From the NCBI RefSeq assembly GCF_020731415.2, contig NZ_CP088273.1:3539001-3603000 (forward strand): 64,000 nt of DNA, given 5' to 3'. A program made the translations under genes and the position numbers. Source of the DNA: Phyllobacterium sp. T1293. GTDB lineage: Bacteria; Pseudomonadota; Alphaproteobacteria; Rhizobiales; Rhizobiaceae. The notes beneath the pieces were generated by a model. It saw nothing but the letters and a program-made list of their open reading frames with translations, was not told where the DNA came from and searched no databases. Below, piece by piece: positions 33,650 to 43,428 of this stretch; the stretch's first letter is position 1; every line of letters starts with the position of its first letter.

Positions 33650-34426
33650 TTACAGAGAAACGCCCAGAGTATGCACCCAACTCAGCCCGTCATCGGTTGC
33701 AGCGCGCGGTTTGTACTCGCAACCGACCCAGCCGCTATATCCAAGCCGGTCCAGTTCCGCCAGAACGGCGGTGTAAGCAATTTCGCCCTCATCGGGTTCT
33801 GCCCGGCTCGGGACAGCGGCAATCTGGACATGGCCGATCAGCGGCAGATATTTTTCCAGCCGTTTGAAAATGTCACCCTGACTGACGCCGACATGATAGA
33901 CGTCGAACATAACAGTCAAATTGGGCGCACCGATTTCCTCGATCAGCGAAACGGCTTCCTCAATCGTCGAATAGAAGTAGCCCGGCTTGTCGCGCTGATT
34001 GATGGGTTCGAGCAGCAGGGTGAAATCCGCTGCCTTGCGTGCCGCGAGCGCCAGATTTCTGGCAAACACGGCTCTTGCCTGCCGCTTTTGCTCCGGTGCA
34101 ACAACACCAGCCATGACATGGATCGCCGATGCACCTGCGATACGGGCGTAATCGATTGCCTGATCGAGCGATGTCTCGAAATCTGCCTCTCTGCCCTGCA
34201 ATACGCCAAGGCCGAATTCGCCCTTCGCCGCATCGCCGGTTGGGGTGTTCAAGCCGAGCAAAGCAAGGTTATGGGCAGCGCAGATATTGCGCACTTCAAT
34301 TGCCGGAATGTCATAGGGCCAGTGCAGTTCCACGGCGTTGAAACCGGCGCGTGCGGCGGCTGATATGCGGTCGAGCAGCGGGAGATTGGGCCAGAGAAAG
34401 CCGAGATTTGCGGAGAATTTTGGCAT
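33650..34426 (-). CDS. otnI: 2-oxo-tetronate isomerase OtnI (hydroxypyruvate isomerase family)
   Basis: A 258-residue TIM-barrel sugar isomerase: KFSANLGFLWPNLPLLDRI at the start, LLEPINQRDKPGYFY (catalytic Glu) and VMFDVYHVGVSQGD (metal site) in the middle, and GCEYKPRA near the end. Sequence cannot separate it from hydroxypyruvate isomerase, but it follows the tetronate kinase gene by 34 bp on the same strand. That identifies the four-carbon acid-sugar (threonate/erythronate) pathway, in which OtnI interconverts 2-oxo- and 3-oxo-tetronate. The matching dehydrogenase and aldolase are not in the window. Confidence 0.85.
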   Translation of the reverse strand: MPKFSANLGFLWPNLPLLDRISAAARAGFNAVELHWPYDIPAIEVRNICAAHNLALLGLNTPTGDAAKGEFGLGVLQGREADFETSLDQAIDYARIAGASAIHVMAGVVAPEQKRQARAVFARNLALAARKAADFTLLLEPINQRDKPGYFYSTIEEAVSLIEEIGAPNLTVMFDVYHVGVSQGDIFKRLEKYLPLIGHVQIAAVPSRAEPDEGEIAYTAVLAELDRLGYSGWVGCEYKPRAATDDGLSWVHTLGVSL

Positions 34427-34460
34427 GGCTCACTTCAATTCAATATGTGTTTTCAATGTA

Positions 34461-35714
34461 TTATACTGTTCCCACCTGGAGAAGCGCTTTGGCAAAAAAG
34501 TCTTCGGCGCCGAAATTGCCGCTCTTCAGCGCAAGGCCGATGGGTTGTTTGCCATCAGCCACCAATGCTGGAATGCCCGGATCAATTTCCTTGCCGATAT
34601 GCAGGCTTTGCAGATTAAGCGCCTCGACCACCGCGCCCGATGTTTCACCACCGCCCACAACGATGCGCCGTGTGCCCTGACCGACGAGACGTTGCGCTAG
34701 TTCGCCAAAAAACCGTTCTATTTTTACCGCAACCGCTTCACGGCCGAATTCTTTTTGGGCGCCGGAAACGGTTTCCGGATTGGCAGTCGAATAGACAATG
34801 GGTGTGCTGCCGTTTTGCTGGCGAACCCAATCAAGGGTGTTTTCCACGGTCATTTTCCCGGCCATCAGTGCTGCCGGATCAATGGCAAGGCCGGGATGCG
34901 CTTGCAGATAATTTGCAACCTGTGCCTGTGACGTGGTTGAACATGAGCCGCAAAGCGCGATGCCGGGACCGCTGGCGAGGGGCAGGGAGCGGGGACTGTC
35001 CGAAAGCTTGCCTTGGCCGCGAAAATTCTGCGGCAGGCCAATGGCGATGCCTGAGCCGCCGGTAATGAGCTTATGATCGGCAGCTGCGGTGCCGATTACG
35101 CGCAAATCATCATCGGTTACTGCATCCGTCACGACAAGCCGTCGCCCGGCACTGGATTCCGCTGCGAAGGCTTCGGTCAAGGCGGAAATGCCTTTGCGAA
35201 CCGTATCGAGCAGGATACTACCCACTTCGCCATCGGTCTGGCGGCGCAGCCAGCGCCGAATGTCTGGATCGGTCATGGGTGTGAGCGGGTGATTTTGCAT
35301 GCCGGATTCGCTCAGCAGCTGGTCCCCCACAAACAGGTGCCCCATAAAAAGACGTCGTCCCGTTGCCGGAAAGGCCGGGCAAACAATGGCGATGTCAGCG
35401 CCGAGAAGATCAAGCAGTGCTTCGGCCACCGGTCCGATATTGCCATGGGGCGTTGAGTCAAATGTCGAGCAATATTTGAAGATGATCTGCTCACAGCCCT
35501 GATCGAGCAGCCACCGTGCGGCTTCAACCGACTGGTGTACCGCCACATTGGCAGGTAGTGACCTTGTTTTGAGGGCAACGACGCCCGCTTCGCAATCAGG
35601 CACGGCGGCATGGCCTGTCCCGACGAACTGCACTGTCGACATGCCGCCCTTGGCAAGAGTGTTGGCCAGATCGCTCGCGCCGGTGAAATCGTCGGCAATG
35701 GCTCCAAGCAGCAT
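34461..35714 (-). CDS. otnK: 3-oxo-tetronate kinase OtnK (DUF1537 family)
   Basis: A 417-residue four-carbon acid-sugar kinase. The N-terminal substrate domain starts LLGAIADDFTGASDLANTLAKGG. The C-terminal nucleotide domain holds IVVGGGETSGAVVEAL and GNFG at the end (KSGNFGAEDFF). The length and both motifs are complete. It phosphorylates 3-oxo-tetronate at the terminal carbon before aldolase cleavage. It is the first gene of an otnK-otnI unit whose promoter should lie in 35715-35960. Confidence 0.92.
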   Translation of the reverse strand: MLLGAIADDFTGASDLANTLAKGGMSTVQFVGTGHAAVPDCEAGVVALKTRSLPANVAVHQSVEAARWLLDQGCEQIIFKYCSTFDSTPHGNIGPVAEALLDLLGADIAIVCPAFPATGRRLFMGHLFVGDQLLSESGMQNHPLTPMTDPDIRRWLRRQTDGEVGSILLDTVRKGISALTEAFAAESSAGRRLVVTDAVTDDDLRVIGTAAADHKLITGGSGIAIGLPQNFRGQGKLSDSPRSLPLASGPGIALCGSCSTTSQAQVANYLQAHPGLAIDPAALMAGKMTVENTLDWVRQQNGSTPIVYSTANPETVSGAQKEFGREAVAVKIERFFGELAQRLVGQGTRRIVVGGGETSGAVVEALNLQSLHIGKEIDPGIPALVADGKQPIGLALKSGNFGAEDFFAKALLQVGTV

Positions 35715-36217
35715 GTCAGGCTCCCGATAGTGTCAGTCTCATATCGGTGCAGGATAATGAACCCGCGCCTGCACACAACTCCCGTGTTGTTGTTTATTTG
35801 TCTGAGGATATATCCGCTATCGAGGACAGACTTTTCACTTGGGACGCCGACTCGGCAAATCGGAATTCCCCATTGGCCGTGGAATGAGCATGGGCTTGCT
35901 GTCTGTTTATGGCTGTCCCCGTCAGGATAAAGCTCCTGAAGTCCACGAGAGTACGGCGCCTTGCACGAAGAATATGAAGACAAGCAATATTTCCATTACA
36001 CGACACCCGTCTGGGTCCATTTGCTGATATTCGGTGTTGTCGTTGGTATTGCCGTGCTGATTTGTGAAGTCTGCCATTCTATTGGCTGATAGCGCTGCCT
36101 TAACCAAACTGGCTGATAATCAATCGCTTTTTTGAGCATGTTGTCTGATCGTTAATATCTGTCCTCAGAATGGAAATGCGTACTTTTTTTCGCGCATTTT
36201 TTAATAGGAAGTATTTT
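35715..36217. other. AT-rich intergenic stretch, about 500 bp
   Basis: Between otnK (minus) and the ParB-like gene (plus). The sequence is clearly richer in A and T than the flanking housekeeping DNA. It contains one possible small membrane peptide (35961-36089) and must hold promoters for both neighbours. I saw no repeat, tRNA fragment or integrase remnant. Confidence 0.5.
35961..36089 (+). CDS. Possible 42-residue single-span membrane peptide
   Basis: A TTG-started frame encodes a charged N-terminus (HEEYEDKQYFHYTTP), one strong transmembrane segment (VHLLIFGVVVGIAVLI) and a short Cys-containing tail. The design is that of a typical small membrane protein. There is no ATG in frame and only a weak GAGAG upstream, so it may be chance. 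The function is unknown. Confidence 0.35.
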   Translation: MHEEYEDKQYFHYTTPVWVHLLIFGVVVGIAVLICEVCHSIG

Positions 36218-37051
36218 ATGTTTCAGAAATTAGACCCAGCTCAAATTCCCGCGCCTCAAACCCAATATTCCCCCGGTCCAGCACCAATACTGAATTGGAT
36301 ATCAACGGAGAAATTCGTCGTTGATCATACATATCAGCGGGAAGTTAGTCGGCGCGGGCGTCAAAATGTTCAACATATTGCGGAACATTTTGACTGGTCA
36401 AAATTTGCTCCTGTTATTGTAGCTCCTGTCGAAGGTGGCATGTTTGCTATTGTCGACGGTCAACATCGTACAACGGCGGCCATCTTGCGTGGTATTGAAC
36501 AGGTTCCGTGTCAGGTGGTTCAAGCTGATCGAGCCCAACAGGCAGCAGCATATGCCGCTGTGAACGGGAACGTTACAAAAACGACGGCCCAGCAACTTTT
36601 CTATGCAAAACTTGCAGCGGGCGATGCGGATGCCGAGGCTCTCGCAGATGTTTGCGCTGCCGCAGGTGTCGAGATTTGCAGGCGAAATCTCATTTTGGCA
36701 AAAATGCGTGTCGGTCAGACACAGGCTGTCGGTGCTCTCAACCGTTGTCTTCGGCAGTATGGCCGCGAAACGCTGATTACGGCGCTTCAATGCATTACCG
36801 AAACTGCAGATGGCAATGCAGGATTTGTTCGCGCTACCATCATTGAAGCGCTGTGCGAGGTGCTGAGCGCTAGTATCTGGCGTGATGCGGGTGAAACCCT
36901 TCTACGTGCAATGGACGGCTTCTCGTTTCCAGATGCCTGGGGAGAGATAACTGACGGGCGCGATCAGATTTTCCCCGCTACCGTTCGCTGTCTGTTTGTA
37001 GAGAAGGTCTCCCGTCATCTGGCTGCGCGCTTGTCACAACAAGCTGCCTGA
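36218..37051 (+). CDS. ParB/Srx-fold nuclease-like protein
   Basis: A 277-residue protein with an N-terminal ParB-like domain: TYQREVSRRGRQNVQHIAEHFDWSKFAPVIV followed by IVDGQHRTTAAI (DGQHR at 80-84), the signature of the ParB/sulfiredoxin fold. There is no ParA partner, no clear helix-turn-helix of the chromosomal ParB type, and no parS nearby, so it is not the segregation ParB. Relatives (DUF6551-like) are scattered on mobile DNA. ATG 36218 has AGGAAG six bases upstream and is preferred to the ATG at 36170. Base composition is lower in G+C than the neighbours. tRNA-Arg follows 56 bp downstream. Confidence 0.75.
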   Translation: MFQKLDPAQIPAPQTQYSPGPAPILNWISTEKFVVDHTYQREVSRRGRQNVQHIAEHFDWSKFAPVIVAPVEGGMFAIVDGQHRTTAAILRGIEQVPCQVVQADRAQQAAAYAAVNGNVTKTTAQQLFYAKLAAGDADAEALADVCAAAGVEICRRNLILAKMRVGQTQAVGALNRCLRQYGRETLITALQCITETADGNAGFVRATIIEALCEVLSASIWRDAGETLLRAMDGFSFPDAWGEITDGRDQIFPATVRCLFVEKVSRHLAARLSQQAA

Positions 37052-37107
37052 TTTCTTGGAGAATGAGGTTCGCCAAATTGCGAGCCTCTTTCTTATGCAG
37101 GGAAGGA

Positions 37108-37185
37108 ATGGCGCGCCCGAAAGGATTCGAACCTCTGACCCCCAGATTCGTAGTCTGGTGCTCTATCCAGCTGAGCTACGGGCGC
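37108..37185 (-). tRNA. tRNA-Arg (anticodon ACG)
   Basis: A complete cloverleaf on minus: acceptor GCGCCCG/CGGGCGC, D stem GCTC/GAGC, anticodon stem CCAGA/TCTGG with loop CTACGAA (anticodon ACG, read as ICG), and T arm AGAGG-TTCGAAT-CCTTT. CCA is encoded. The variable region is six bases, one longer than usual. Confidence 0.96.
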
Positions 37186-37372
37186 GTGCCACAAATGCGC
37201 GTTCGTCTGCGCAGGCCGGTTCGTAATCGGTTGGGCTGTGAATTGCAAGCAGCTTTGGCAAAAAAACCGCAACAATTTTTTGCCAGACTGTCGCGCCCCG
37301 AATTATTCGGCGGCTTAACTCAACAAATCCGGGTTTTTGCGCTGCTATCAGGTGCGTTACCGGTTGGAAAAC

Positions 37373-37401
37373 AAAAGGCCCGGAGAATGTCCGGGCCTTT
37401 T
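37373..37401 (-). terminator. Rho-independent terminator of accA
   Basis: A 12-bp stem (arms 37373-37384 and 37390-37401) lies eight bases past the accA stop, followed on minus by TTTTGTTTTCC. Confidence 0.9.
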
Positions 37402-37408
37402 GTTACTC

Positions 37409-38362
37409 TTAAAGGTTGCGTCCGATGGCGAGGAATTTGTCGCGCCGGTCTTTTCTGAGCGCTTCGCGGTCCATGGATGCCATGGATTTGAGCGCAACAT
37501 TGATGATGTTGCCGGTTGCCTCGATTACAGCATCCTTGCCGCGATGGGCGCCGCCCGTGGGTTCGGGGATGATGCCATCGATAATCTTCAGCTCGTACAG
37601 GTCCTGCGCCGTGATGCGCATGTTTGTGGCGGCATCCTTGGCGCGGGTGGAATCGTGCCAGAGAATCGATGCGGCGCCTTCAGGCGAAATCACCGAGTAA
37701 ATCGCATGTTCGAGCATGTAGACGCGATTCGCGGTTGCAATCGCGATGGCGCCGCCCGAGCCGCCTTCGCCGATGATGACCGAAACCATCGGTACTTTCA
37801 GGTTGAGCGATGCCGCTGTGGAGCGGGCAATGGCTTCCGCCTGACCGCGCTCTTCCGCGGCAATGCCCGGGAATGCGCCCGCCGTATCAACCAGTGTGAT
37901 GACAGGAAGGTTGAAGCGATCAGCCAGATCCATGATACGCACGGCCTTGCGATAACCTTCGGGCATGGCCATGCCGAAATTGTGCTTGAGGCGGGACTTT
38001 GTGTCGTTGCCCTTTTCCTGACCGATCACCGCGACGGCCTGACCGTTGAAACGGGCAAGACCCGCCTGAATGGCTTCGTCTTCGGCAAAATTGCGATCAC
38101 CGGCCAGTGGTGTGAAGTCGGTGAAGAGCCGGGCAATATAGTCGACGCAGTGCGGACGATCCGGATGGCGGGCAATCTGTGCCTTCTGCCATGGCGTCAG
38201 CTTGCGATACAGATCGCGCAAAGCTTCTGCCGAGCGCTTTTCCAGACGGGTGATCTCGTCATTGGTGTCGAGGGCACCGCCTTCTTCAGCGAGCTTCTTC
38301 AGTTCGATGATCTTGCCATCGAGATCAGCAACCGGCTTTTCGAAATCGAGATAGTTGTACAT
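37409..38362 (-). CDS. accA: Acetyl-CoA carboxylase carboxyltransferase subunit alpha
   Basis: A 317-residue subunit that, with AccD, transfers the carboxyl group from biotin carrier protein to acetyl-CoA for fatty acid synthesis. It shows [49 protein letters not shown] (oxyanion hole region) and [16 protein letters not shown]. The frame is open 22 codons further, but the family start [18 protein letters not shown] is at 38362. The Shine-Dalgarno is weak there. It is monocistronic with its own terminator. Confidence 0.97.
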   Translation of the reverse strand: MYNYLDFEKPVADLDGKIIELKKLAEEGGALDTNDEITRLEKRSAEALRDLYRKLTPWQKAQIARHPDRPHCVDYIARLFTDFTPLAGDRNFAEDEAIQAGLARFNGQAVAVIGQEKGNDTKSRLKHNFGMAMPEGYRKAVRIMDLADRFNLPVITLVDTAGAFPGIAAEERGQAEAIARSTAASLNLKVPMVSVIIGEGGSGGAIAIATANRVYMLEHAIYSVISPEGAASILWHDSTRAKDAATNMRITAQDLYELKIIDGIIPEPTGGAHRGKDAVIEATGNIINVALKSMASMDREALRKDRRDKFLAIGRNL

Positions 38363-38542
38363 GGACGAGGTGTCTGCCTGCAAAACGGTGGATTTTTCAC
38401 GACCTAACTGGCTGTTGCGGACGCGCATGTCAAGGAAGCAAGGCTTACAAGGCGTGTTCGCGGGGTCAGTTATAGAGATAATTCCGGCGAAGGTGTGGTG
38501 GAATCCCGTGGATAAGGGTGGCGATCAGGCTCTTGCGCGGCG

Positions 38543-39073
38543 TTATGCGCCCGGCTTTTTGGGTGATCTTGGACGTTTGACCGGCGCTGTTTTCGGTTTT
38601 GCGGCTGGCTTCTTTGCCGTGCGCACGTGCTTGGTGGGTTTGGTCCGCTGCCAGCCGACCCACTGGCCCTCGCCAGCATAATAATGAAAGCCGCCTGCTG
38701 CGTTGTGGAGGCCCTTGCGCAGTTCGTCGCGATCAAGATCGGGTATATTCTGCAAAAGGGCAGGCGGAAGATTGTCGATATTCAGCCAGTCCGCATCAAA
38801 ATAGATGTGTTCAGGGCCATTTTCATTTTCAACGATGATGAACCATTCGCTCTCCATGTAATCGCCAAACCACGGGTCGGGAAACATGGCCTGTTTGAAT
38901 GAAAAGCCGAAACCGTCGATCTCGTCCCAGTTCCAATGCTCCCGCCAGCCCATGTCGCGGATCAACTGGCTGGACCGCGTGAACCCCGTTTCGTCAAAGC
39001 GGATCACTTCGCTGTCAGTCGTGACAGTCGATGGTTCCGGTCCCGAAAACAGCTTTTTCAACAGCCGCCACAT
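38543..39073 (-). CDS. Hypothetical protein with basic C-terminal tail
   Basis: A 176-residue protein. It has an N-terminal MWRLLKKLFSGPEP, a central globular part rich in Trp and acidic residues (WREHWNWDEIDGFGFSFKQAMFPDPWF) and a lysine/proline/alanine-rich tail (last 30 residues) that could bind nucleic acid or membrane. I do not recognise the family. The ATG at 39073 is chosen over an upstream TTG. It follows xerD on minus with a 50-bp gap and precedes accA, a conserved place in Brucella-like genomes. Confidence 0.7.
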   Translation of the reverse strand: MWRLLKKLFSGPEPSTVTTDSEVIRFDETGFTRSSQLIRDMGWREHWNWDEIDGFGFSFKQAMFPDPWFGDYMESEWFIIVENENGPEHIYFDADWLNIDNLPPALLQNIPDLDRDELRKGLHNAAGGFHYYAGEGQWVGWQRTKPTKHVRTAKKPAAKPKTAPVKRPRSPKKPGA

Positions 39074-39123
39074 AGAGTTTCCCGCCAAGGTCTATGGTCC
39101 CGCCTGTCTCGCGGGTAGATGGG

Positions 39124-40050
39124 TTAGTCTGCCAGAGGGTGGTGCTCCGTGACAAGGCGGTGCAGCCGCTCCTCCATGACATGGGTATAAATCTGGGTCG
39201 TCGAGATGTCCGAATGACCCAGCAATTGTTGTACCGCACGCAGGTCCGCGCCATTCTGCAGGAGATGGCTGGCGAAAGCATGCCGTAACACGTGGGGTGA
39301 AATTGCCGAAGTAACAAGTCCGGCACGAGCGGCCAACCCCTTCAATTCGCGGGCAAAAACCTGCCGGGCGAGGAAACCGCTTTCGGAAATTGCCGGGAAA
39401 AGCCAGGGATTATCGTCAAGGTTAGGCAGGGCATCGCGCACGGCAAGATATTTGCTCATCGCCTCGCGCGCTTTGCCCGAAAGGGGCACCATGCGGTCTT
39501 TCGAGCCCTTGCCGCGCACCATCAGAAACCGATGGTCGGAACGCGCCACTGTCACGGGCAGCCCGACCAGTTCCGAAACGCGCAACCCCGTCGCGTAGAG
39601 AATTTCCAGCAGCGCATGCAGACGCAGAGCCCGCAAATGATCACTTGCCGGTGCTGCTGCATCGAGGGTTTCCAGTTCAGCACGCCCGAGCAGTTTCTCG
39701 ACATCGGTCTCGCTCATGATTTTGGGTAGTGAGCGGTCCTTCTTTGGCGCATCGAGCGTGCCTGTCGGGTCGTCGGTGCGGATATTCTCCGTATAGAGAA
39801 AGCGGAAGAACTGGCGCAGGGCGGACAGACGCCGGGCCTGCGAGGTAGCTGCATAGCCACGCCCGGCAATATCATCGAGATAGGCGCGGATTGTTCCCGG
39901 TTCCGCCAGTGTCAGCTGTATGCCGGTCGCGCTGGCAAAGGCAGCGGCATCATCCAGATCGCGGCGATAGGAATCGAGCGTGTTTTGCGCCGCACCGCGT
40001 TCGGCGCTCATCATCTCAAGAAACGTCTCTATGGCTGCTGCTGCGCGCAT
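39124..40050 (-). CDS. xerD: Tyrosine recombinase XerD
   Basis: A 308-residue site-specific recombinase that, with XerC, resolves chromosome dimers at dif. All catalytic residues are visible: Arg157 (ATGLRVSEL), Lys181, His253, Arg256 (HVLRHAF), His279 (LLGHSDIS) and Tyr288 (TQIYTHV). The N-terminal SAM-like DNA-binding domain occupies residues 1-100. The housekeeping type (length, context with aroK/accA) argues against a phage or integron enzyme. Four bases separate its ATG from the stop of the small membrane protein gene upstream. Confidence 0.95.
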   Translation of the reverse strand: MRAAAAIETFLEMMSAERGAAQNTLDSYRRDLDDAAAFASATGIQLTLAEPGTIRAYLDDIAGRGYAATSQARRLSALRQFFRFLYTENIRTDDPTGTLDAPKKDRSLPKIMSETDVEKLLGRAELETLDAAAPASDHLRALRLHALLEILYATGLRVSELVGLPVTVARSDHRFLMVRGKGSKDRMVPLSGKAREAMSKYLAVRDALPNLDDNPWLFPAISESGFLARQVFARELKGLAARAGLVTSAISPHVLRHAFASHLLQNGADLRAVQQLLGHSDISTTQIYTHVMEERLHRLVTEHHPLAD

Positions 40051-40054
40051 GGGT

Positions 40055-40216
40055 TTACTTTGGATTGCCAGGTTTAGGATTGAGCTTTTCGGTGGGGATG
40101 CGAATGGTCAGTTCGGTCTGTGTGGGATGTACAAAGGTGACGAGCGCCAGCATACCGGCGTAAACGAGCCCGGCGAGAACCGCGAGGGTTAGGATCAGTC
40201 GGGTCAGTGTCGGCAT
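40055..40216 (-). CDS. Small single-span membrane protein upstream of xerD
   Basis: A 53-residue peptide: [19 protein letters not shown] begins a transmembrane helix (about 5-30), followed by a periplasmic tail [19 protein letters not shown]. An ATG at 40252 would add 12 residues (MEHLKQACKDDL). Neither start has a good Shine-Dalgarno; I use the shorter because the hydrophobic segment then begins near the start. It sits between aroK (divergent) and xerD (4 bp downstream), a conserved rhizobial position. The function is unknown. Confidence 0.65.
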   Translation of the reverse strand: MPTLTRLILTLAVLAGLVYAGMLALVTFVHPTQTELTIRIPTEKLNPKPGNPK

Positions 40217-40364
40217 CAAATCGTCTTTGCAGGCTTGCTTCAGGTGTTCCATAATCTTGCAATGGAAACTCTTATGAATTGATGAAGGTCCGGCAGACCG
40301 AGAAACCTGCGCTTTGCCCATAGTTTGCTTGACGAAAGCCCGGTTTTCCTGTCGAAACGCATTT

Positions 40365-40970
40365 ATGAACAGCATTGACGATATTCTTGGCACAGCACAG
40401 GTTCCGGAGTTGGCACGATCCATCCGTGAACGGCTGGGCCATAGGTCTATTGTGCTCGTCGGATTGATGGGTGCAGGCAAATCCACCGTGGGTAAGAAAC
40501 TGGCTTCGCTGGTCGAATTGCCATTTTTTGACGCCGATAATGAGATTGAAAAAGTCTCGACCATGACCATTCCTGAGCTGTTCGAGGCCTATGGCGAAGC
40601 GGAGTTCCGTGATCTGGAGCGCCGGGTTATTGCGCGTATGCTCGAGGATGGGCCGATTGTTCTGGCGACGGGCGGCGGCGCCTATATGAACGAGCAGACT
40701 CGCGGTACAATCGCTGCGGAAGGTATATCGATCTGGCTCAATGCGGAACTCGACGTGCTGATGAACCGTGTGGTGCGCAAGCAGAACCGGCCGCTTCTCA
40801 AAAATGACAATCCGCGCGCGGTCATGGAAAGGCTGATGAGCGAGCGCTACCCAATATATGCACAGGCGGATCTCACCATTCATTCGCGTGAGGAAAAGAA
40901 GGAAATCATTGCCTTTGAGGCAATGCAGGCCGTTGCACAGCATCTGGACGACAAGGAATCGCTGATATGA
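40365..40970 (+). CDS. aroK: Shikimate kinase
   Basis: A 201-residue kinase phosphorylating shikimate at the 3-OH in chorismate synthesis. Walker [10 protein letters not shown] is at 33-41, shikimate-binding DADNEIE near 57, ATGGGAY near 105, and the lid with R-x-x-P-L-L follows. Upstream in-frame extension to 40314 lacks family character; ATG 40365 is used. The stop overlaps the aroB start by 4 bp (ATGA). Confidence 0.95.
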   Translation: MNSIDDILGTAQVPELARSIRERLGHRSIVLVGLMGAGKSTVGKKLASLVELPFFDADNEIEKVSTMTIPELFEAYGEAEFRDLERRVIARMLEDGPIVLATGGGAYMNEQTRGTIAAEGISIWLNAELDVLMNRVVRKQNRPLLKNDNPRAVMERLMSERYPIYAQADLTIHSREEKKEIIAFEAMQAVAQHLDDKESLI

Positions 40971-42082
40971 GCGCGCAGACGACAGTTCCCGTAAAACTGG
41001 GAGACCGCTCATACGATATCCTCATCGGCTCGGGCCTGATCGAACGGGCAGGGCAGGAAATTGCCGCGCGCACCGGCGCGAACCGTGTTGCCATTGTCAG
41101 CGACGACAATGTTGCAGCCCTGCATCTGCAGCGCCTGACCGAAAGCCTCAAAACTAGCGGAATTGATTCAACGCCGATCCTCGTAACGCCGGGTGAAAAG
41201 TCGAAAGGCTTTGCCACACTGGAAACCGTTACCAATGCGATCCTCTCCGCACGGCTGGAGCGCGGTGACATCGTGATTGCCTTCGGTGGCGGTGTGATCG
41301 GCGATCTTGCCGGTTTTGCCGCAAGCATTGCACGGCGCGGTATGGGCTTTGTGCAGATACCGACATCACTTCTGGCACAGGTTGATTCGTCCGTTGGCGG
41401 CAAAACGGGCATCAACACGGCGCACGGCAAGAACCTGGTCGGCGCGTTCTACCAGCCACAACTGGTACTTGCAGATACAGATGTGCTGGATACGCTGAGC
41501 CCGCGCGAGTTTCGTGCCGGCTATGCGGAAGTTGCCAAATATGGCCTGATCGACAGGCCGGATTTCTTTGAATGGCTGGAGAAGAACTGGCAGGGCATTT
41601 TTGACGGCGGTCCGCAGCGAACCCACGCTATTGCTGTATCATGCCAGTCAAAAGCCGATGTCGTGGCACGCGATGAACGCGAAACCGGCGACCGGGCGCT
41701 GCTCAATCTCGGCCATACTTTTGGTCATGCACTGGAAACCGCGACGCATTATGATTCCACCCGCCTCGTGCATGGTGAAGGTGTTTCCATCGGCATGGTC
41801 CTTGCGCATCAGTTTTCGGTCAAGATGAACCTTGCGAGCGCTGATGATGCCAAGCGGGTCGAGGCGCATTTGCGTCATGTAGGCCTGCCTGTGGCCATCG
41901 GCGACATTCCGGGTGAATTGCCCACGGCGGAAAAGCTCATGGACTATATTGCGCAGGATAAAAAAGTAGCGCGCGGTGCGCTGACCTTTATCCTGACGCG
42001 CGGCATCGGGCAGTCCTTCATTGCCAAGGACGTGCCGCCATCGGCAGTGCTCAGCTTTTTGCAGGAGAAGCACCCAAAATGA
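40967..42082 (+). CDS. aroB: 3-dehydroquinate synthase
   Basis: A 371-residue NAD-dependent enzyme converting DAHP to 3-dehydroquinate. NAD-binding [13 protein letters not shown] (about 107-119), [19 protein letters not shown] (about 146-164), AEVAKYGLI with a zinc-ligand glutamate, and the two zinc histidines in [12 protein letters not shown] and HGEGVSIGM are all present. It is coupled to aroK and to the CNNM gene by 4-bp overlaps, so these three form one operon. Confidence 0.97.
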   Translation: MSAQTTVPVKLGDRSYDILIGSGLIERAGQEIAARTGANRVAIVSDDNVAALHLQRLTESLKTSGIDSTPILVTPGEKSKGFATLETVTNAILSARLERGDIVIAFGGGVIGDLAGFAASIARRGMGFVQIPTSLLAQVDSSVGGKTGINTAHGKNLVGAFYQPQLVLADTDVLDTLSPREFRAGYAEVAKYGLIDRPDFFEWLEKNWQGIFDGGPQRTHAIAVSCQSKADVVARDERETGDRALLNLGHTFGHALETATHYDSTRLVHGEGVSIGMVLAHQFSVKMNLASADDAKRVEAHLRHVGLPVAIGDIPGELPTAEKLMDYIAQDKKVARGALTFILTRGIGQSFIAKDVPPSAVLSFLQEKHPK

Positions 42083-43368
42083 ACCTTGAACTCTGGATCT
42101 TTTGCGGAATCATCTTCCTTCTGATCCTGATGTCTGGTCTTTTTTCAGGATCTGAAACAGCGCTGACCGCCGTGTCGCGTGCCCGGATGCACCGGCTTTC
42201 CAAGCGCGGTGATGACCGGGCGACGGTGGTCGAAGGTCTTATCGAGAAGCGCGACCGGCTGATCGGCGTCATGCTGATTGGCAATAATCTGATCAATATT
42301 CTCGCATCGTCCCTGACAACGAGCATGCTGCTCAACCTGTTCGGGCAGGCGGGTGTTGCCTATGCGACTGCGATCATGACCGTACTTCTGGTGATTTTTG
42401 CCGAAGTCCTGCCGAAATCCTGGGCAATCTCCAGCCCTGATCGTAATGCGCTGGCGCTGGTGCGGTTTGCGCAACTTGCGGTGTTCATTTTTGGCCCATT
42501 ATCCGATCTCATCAACTGGATCGTGCGGCTTATCCTGCGCTTGTTTGGCATTGATCTCGGTTCGGTCAAATCAATGCTTTCGGCGCAGGAGGAATTGCGC
42601 GGCGCCGTCGATCTTCTGCATCGGGACGGCTCGGTGGTGAAACGCGACCGTGACCAGATCGGTGGTCTGCTCGATCTGCGGGAGCTTGAAGTCTATGACG
42701 TCATGATCCACCGCACGGACATGGATTCAATCAATGCTGACGATCCGATCGAGGATATCGTCAACCAGATCCTTGCCAGCCATCACACGCGTATTCCCGT
42801 CTGGCGCGGTGACAATGACAATATTGTCGGTGTTGTTCACGCCAAGGATCTGGTGCGCGCCATTCGCGATGCCAATCGGGACTTTTCCAAGATCAATATC
42901 ATGAAGGTGGCAACCAAGCCGTGGTTTGTGCCCGATACAACCACTTTGCAGGACCAGCTCAATGCCTTCCTGCGCCGCAAGGCCCATATTGCCATCGTCG
43001 TTGATGAATATGGCGATGTGCAGGGTCTGATCACGCTCGAAGATATTCTTGAGGAGATTGTCGGTGATATCGCCGACGAGCACGATATCGATGTACAAGG
43101 CGTTCGTCCCCAGCCCGATGGGTCGGTGCTGGTCGATGGTTCCGTGCCGATCCGCGATCTTAACCGCGCTCTGGATTGGCATTTGCCGGATGCGGAGGCC
43201 ACAACCATCGCCGGTCTTGTCATTCACGAGACCCAGAGCATTCCGACCGAGAAGCAGGCCTTCACTTTCCATGGCAAGCGATTCACCGTGCTGAAGCGGG
43301 AGAAAAACCGCATTACGCGGCTTCGCATTCGACCTTTGGAGGATGACGAGAAAGCCAAACCGAATTAA
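42079..43368 (+). CDS. CNNM/HlyC-CorC family transporter with CBS pair
   Basis: A 429-residue membrane protein. The N-terminal CNNM domain has about four segments ([27 protein letters not shown], then [14 protein letters not shown]). A CBS pair follows (about 200-340; [19 protein letters not shown], then [12 protein letters not shown]). A CorC_HlyC C-terminal domain (about 350-425) completes it. Members export or sense magnesium or cobalt; hemolysin is a historical label. The last gene of the aroK-aroB operon in rhizobia. Confidence 0.92.
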   Translation: MNLELWIFCGIIFLLILMSGLFSGSETALTAVSRARMHRLSKRGDDRATVVEGLIEKRDRLIGVMLIGNNLINILASSLTTSMLLNLFGQAGVAYATAIMTVLLVIFAEVLPKSWAISSPDRNALALVRFAQLAVFIFGPLSDLINWIVRLILRLFGIDLGSVKSMLSAQEELRGAVDLLHRDGSVVKRDRDQIGGLLDLRELEVYDVMIHRTDMDSINADDPIEDIVNQILASHHTRIPVWRGDNDNIVGVVHAKDLVRAIRDANRDFSKINIMKVATKPWFVPDTTTLQDQLNAFLRRKAHIAIVVDEYGDVQGLITLEDILEEIVGDIADEHDIDVQGVRPQPDGSVLVDGSVPIRDLNRALDWHLPDAEATTIAGLVIHETQSIPTEKQAFTFHGKRFTVLKREKNRITRLRIRPLEDDEKAKPN

Positions 43369-43428
43369 TCTCGATCTCTGATCGAGGCTGTTACAGACCG
43401 AATTCCCAGCAAATGTATCGAGGGTTGC

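Noticed and set aside
37108..37185. tRNA-Arg(ACG) 3' end duplicated on the far side of the ParB-like gene
   Set aside because: I scanned 35.7-36.2 kb and saw no matching direct repeat, so integration remains only a suggestion.
38363..38428. N-terminal extension of accA
   Set aside because: The 22 extra codons show no AccA similarity; the family start MYNYLDF is inside the frame.
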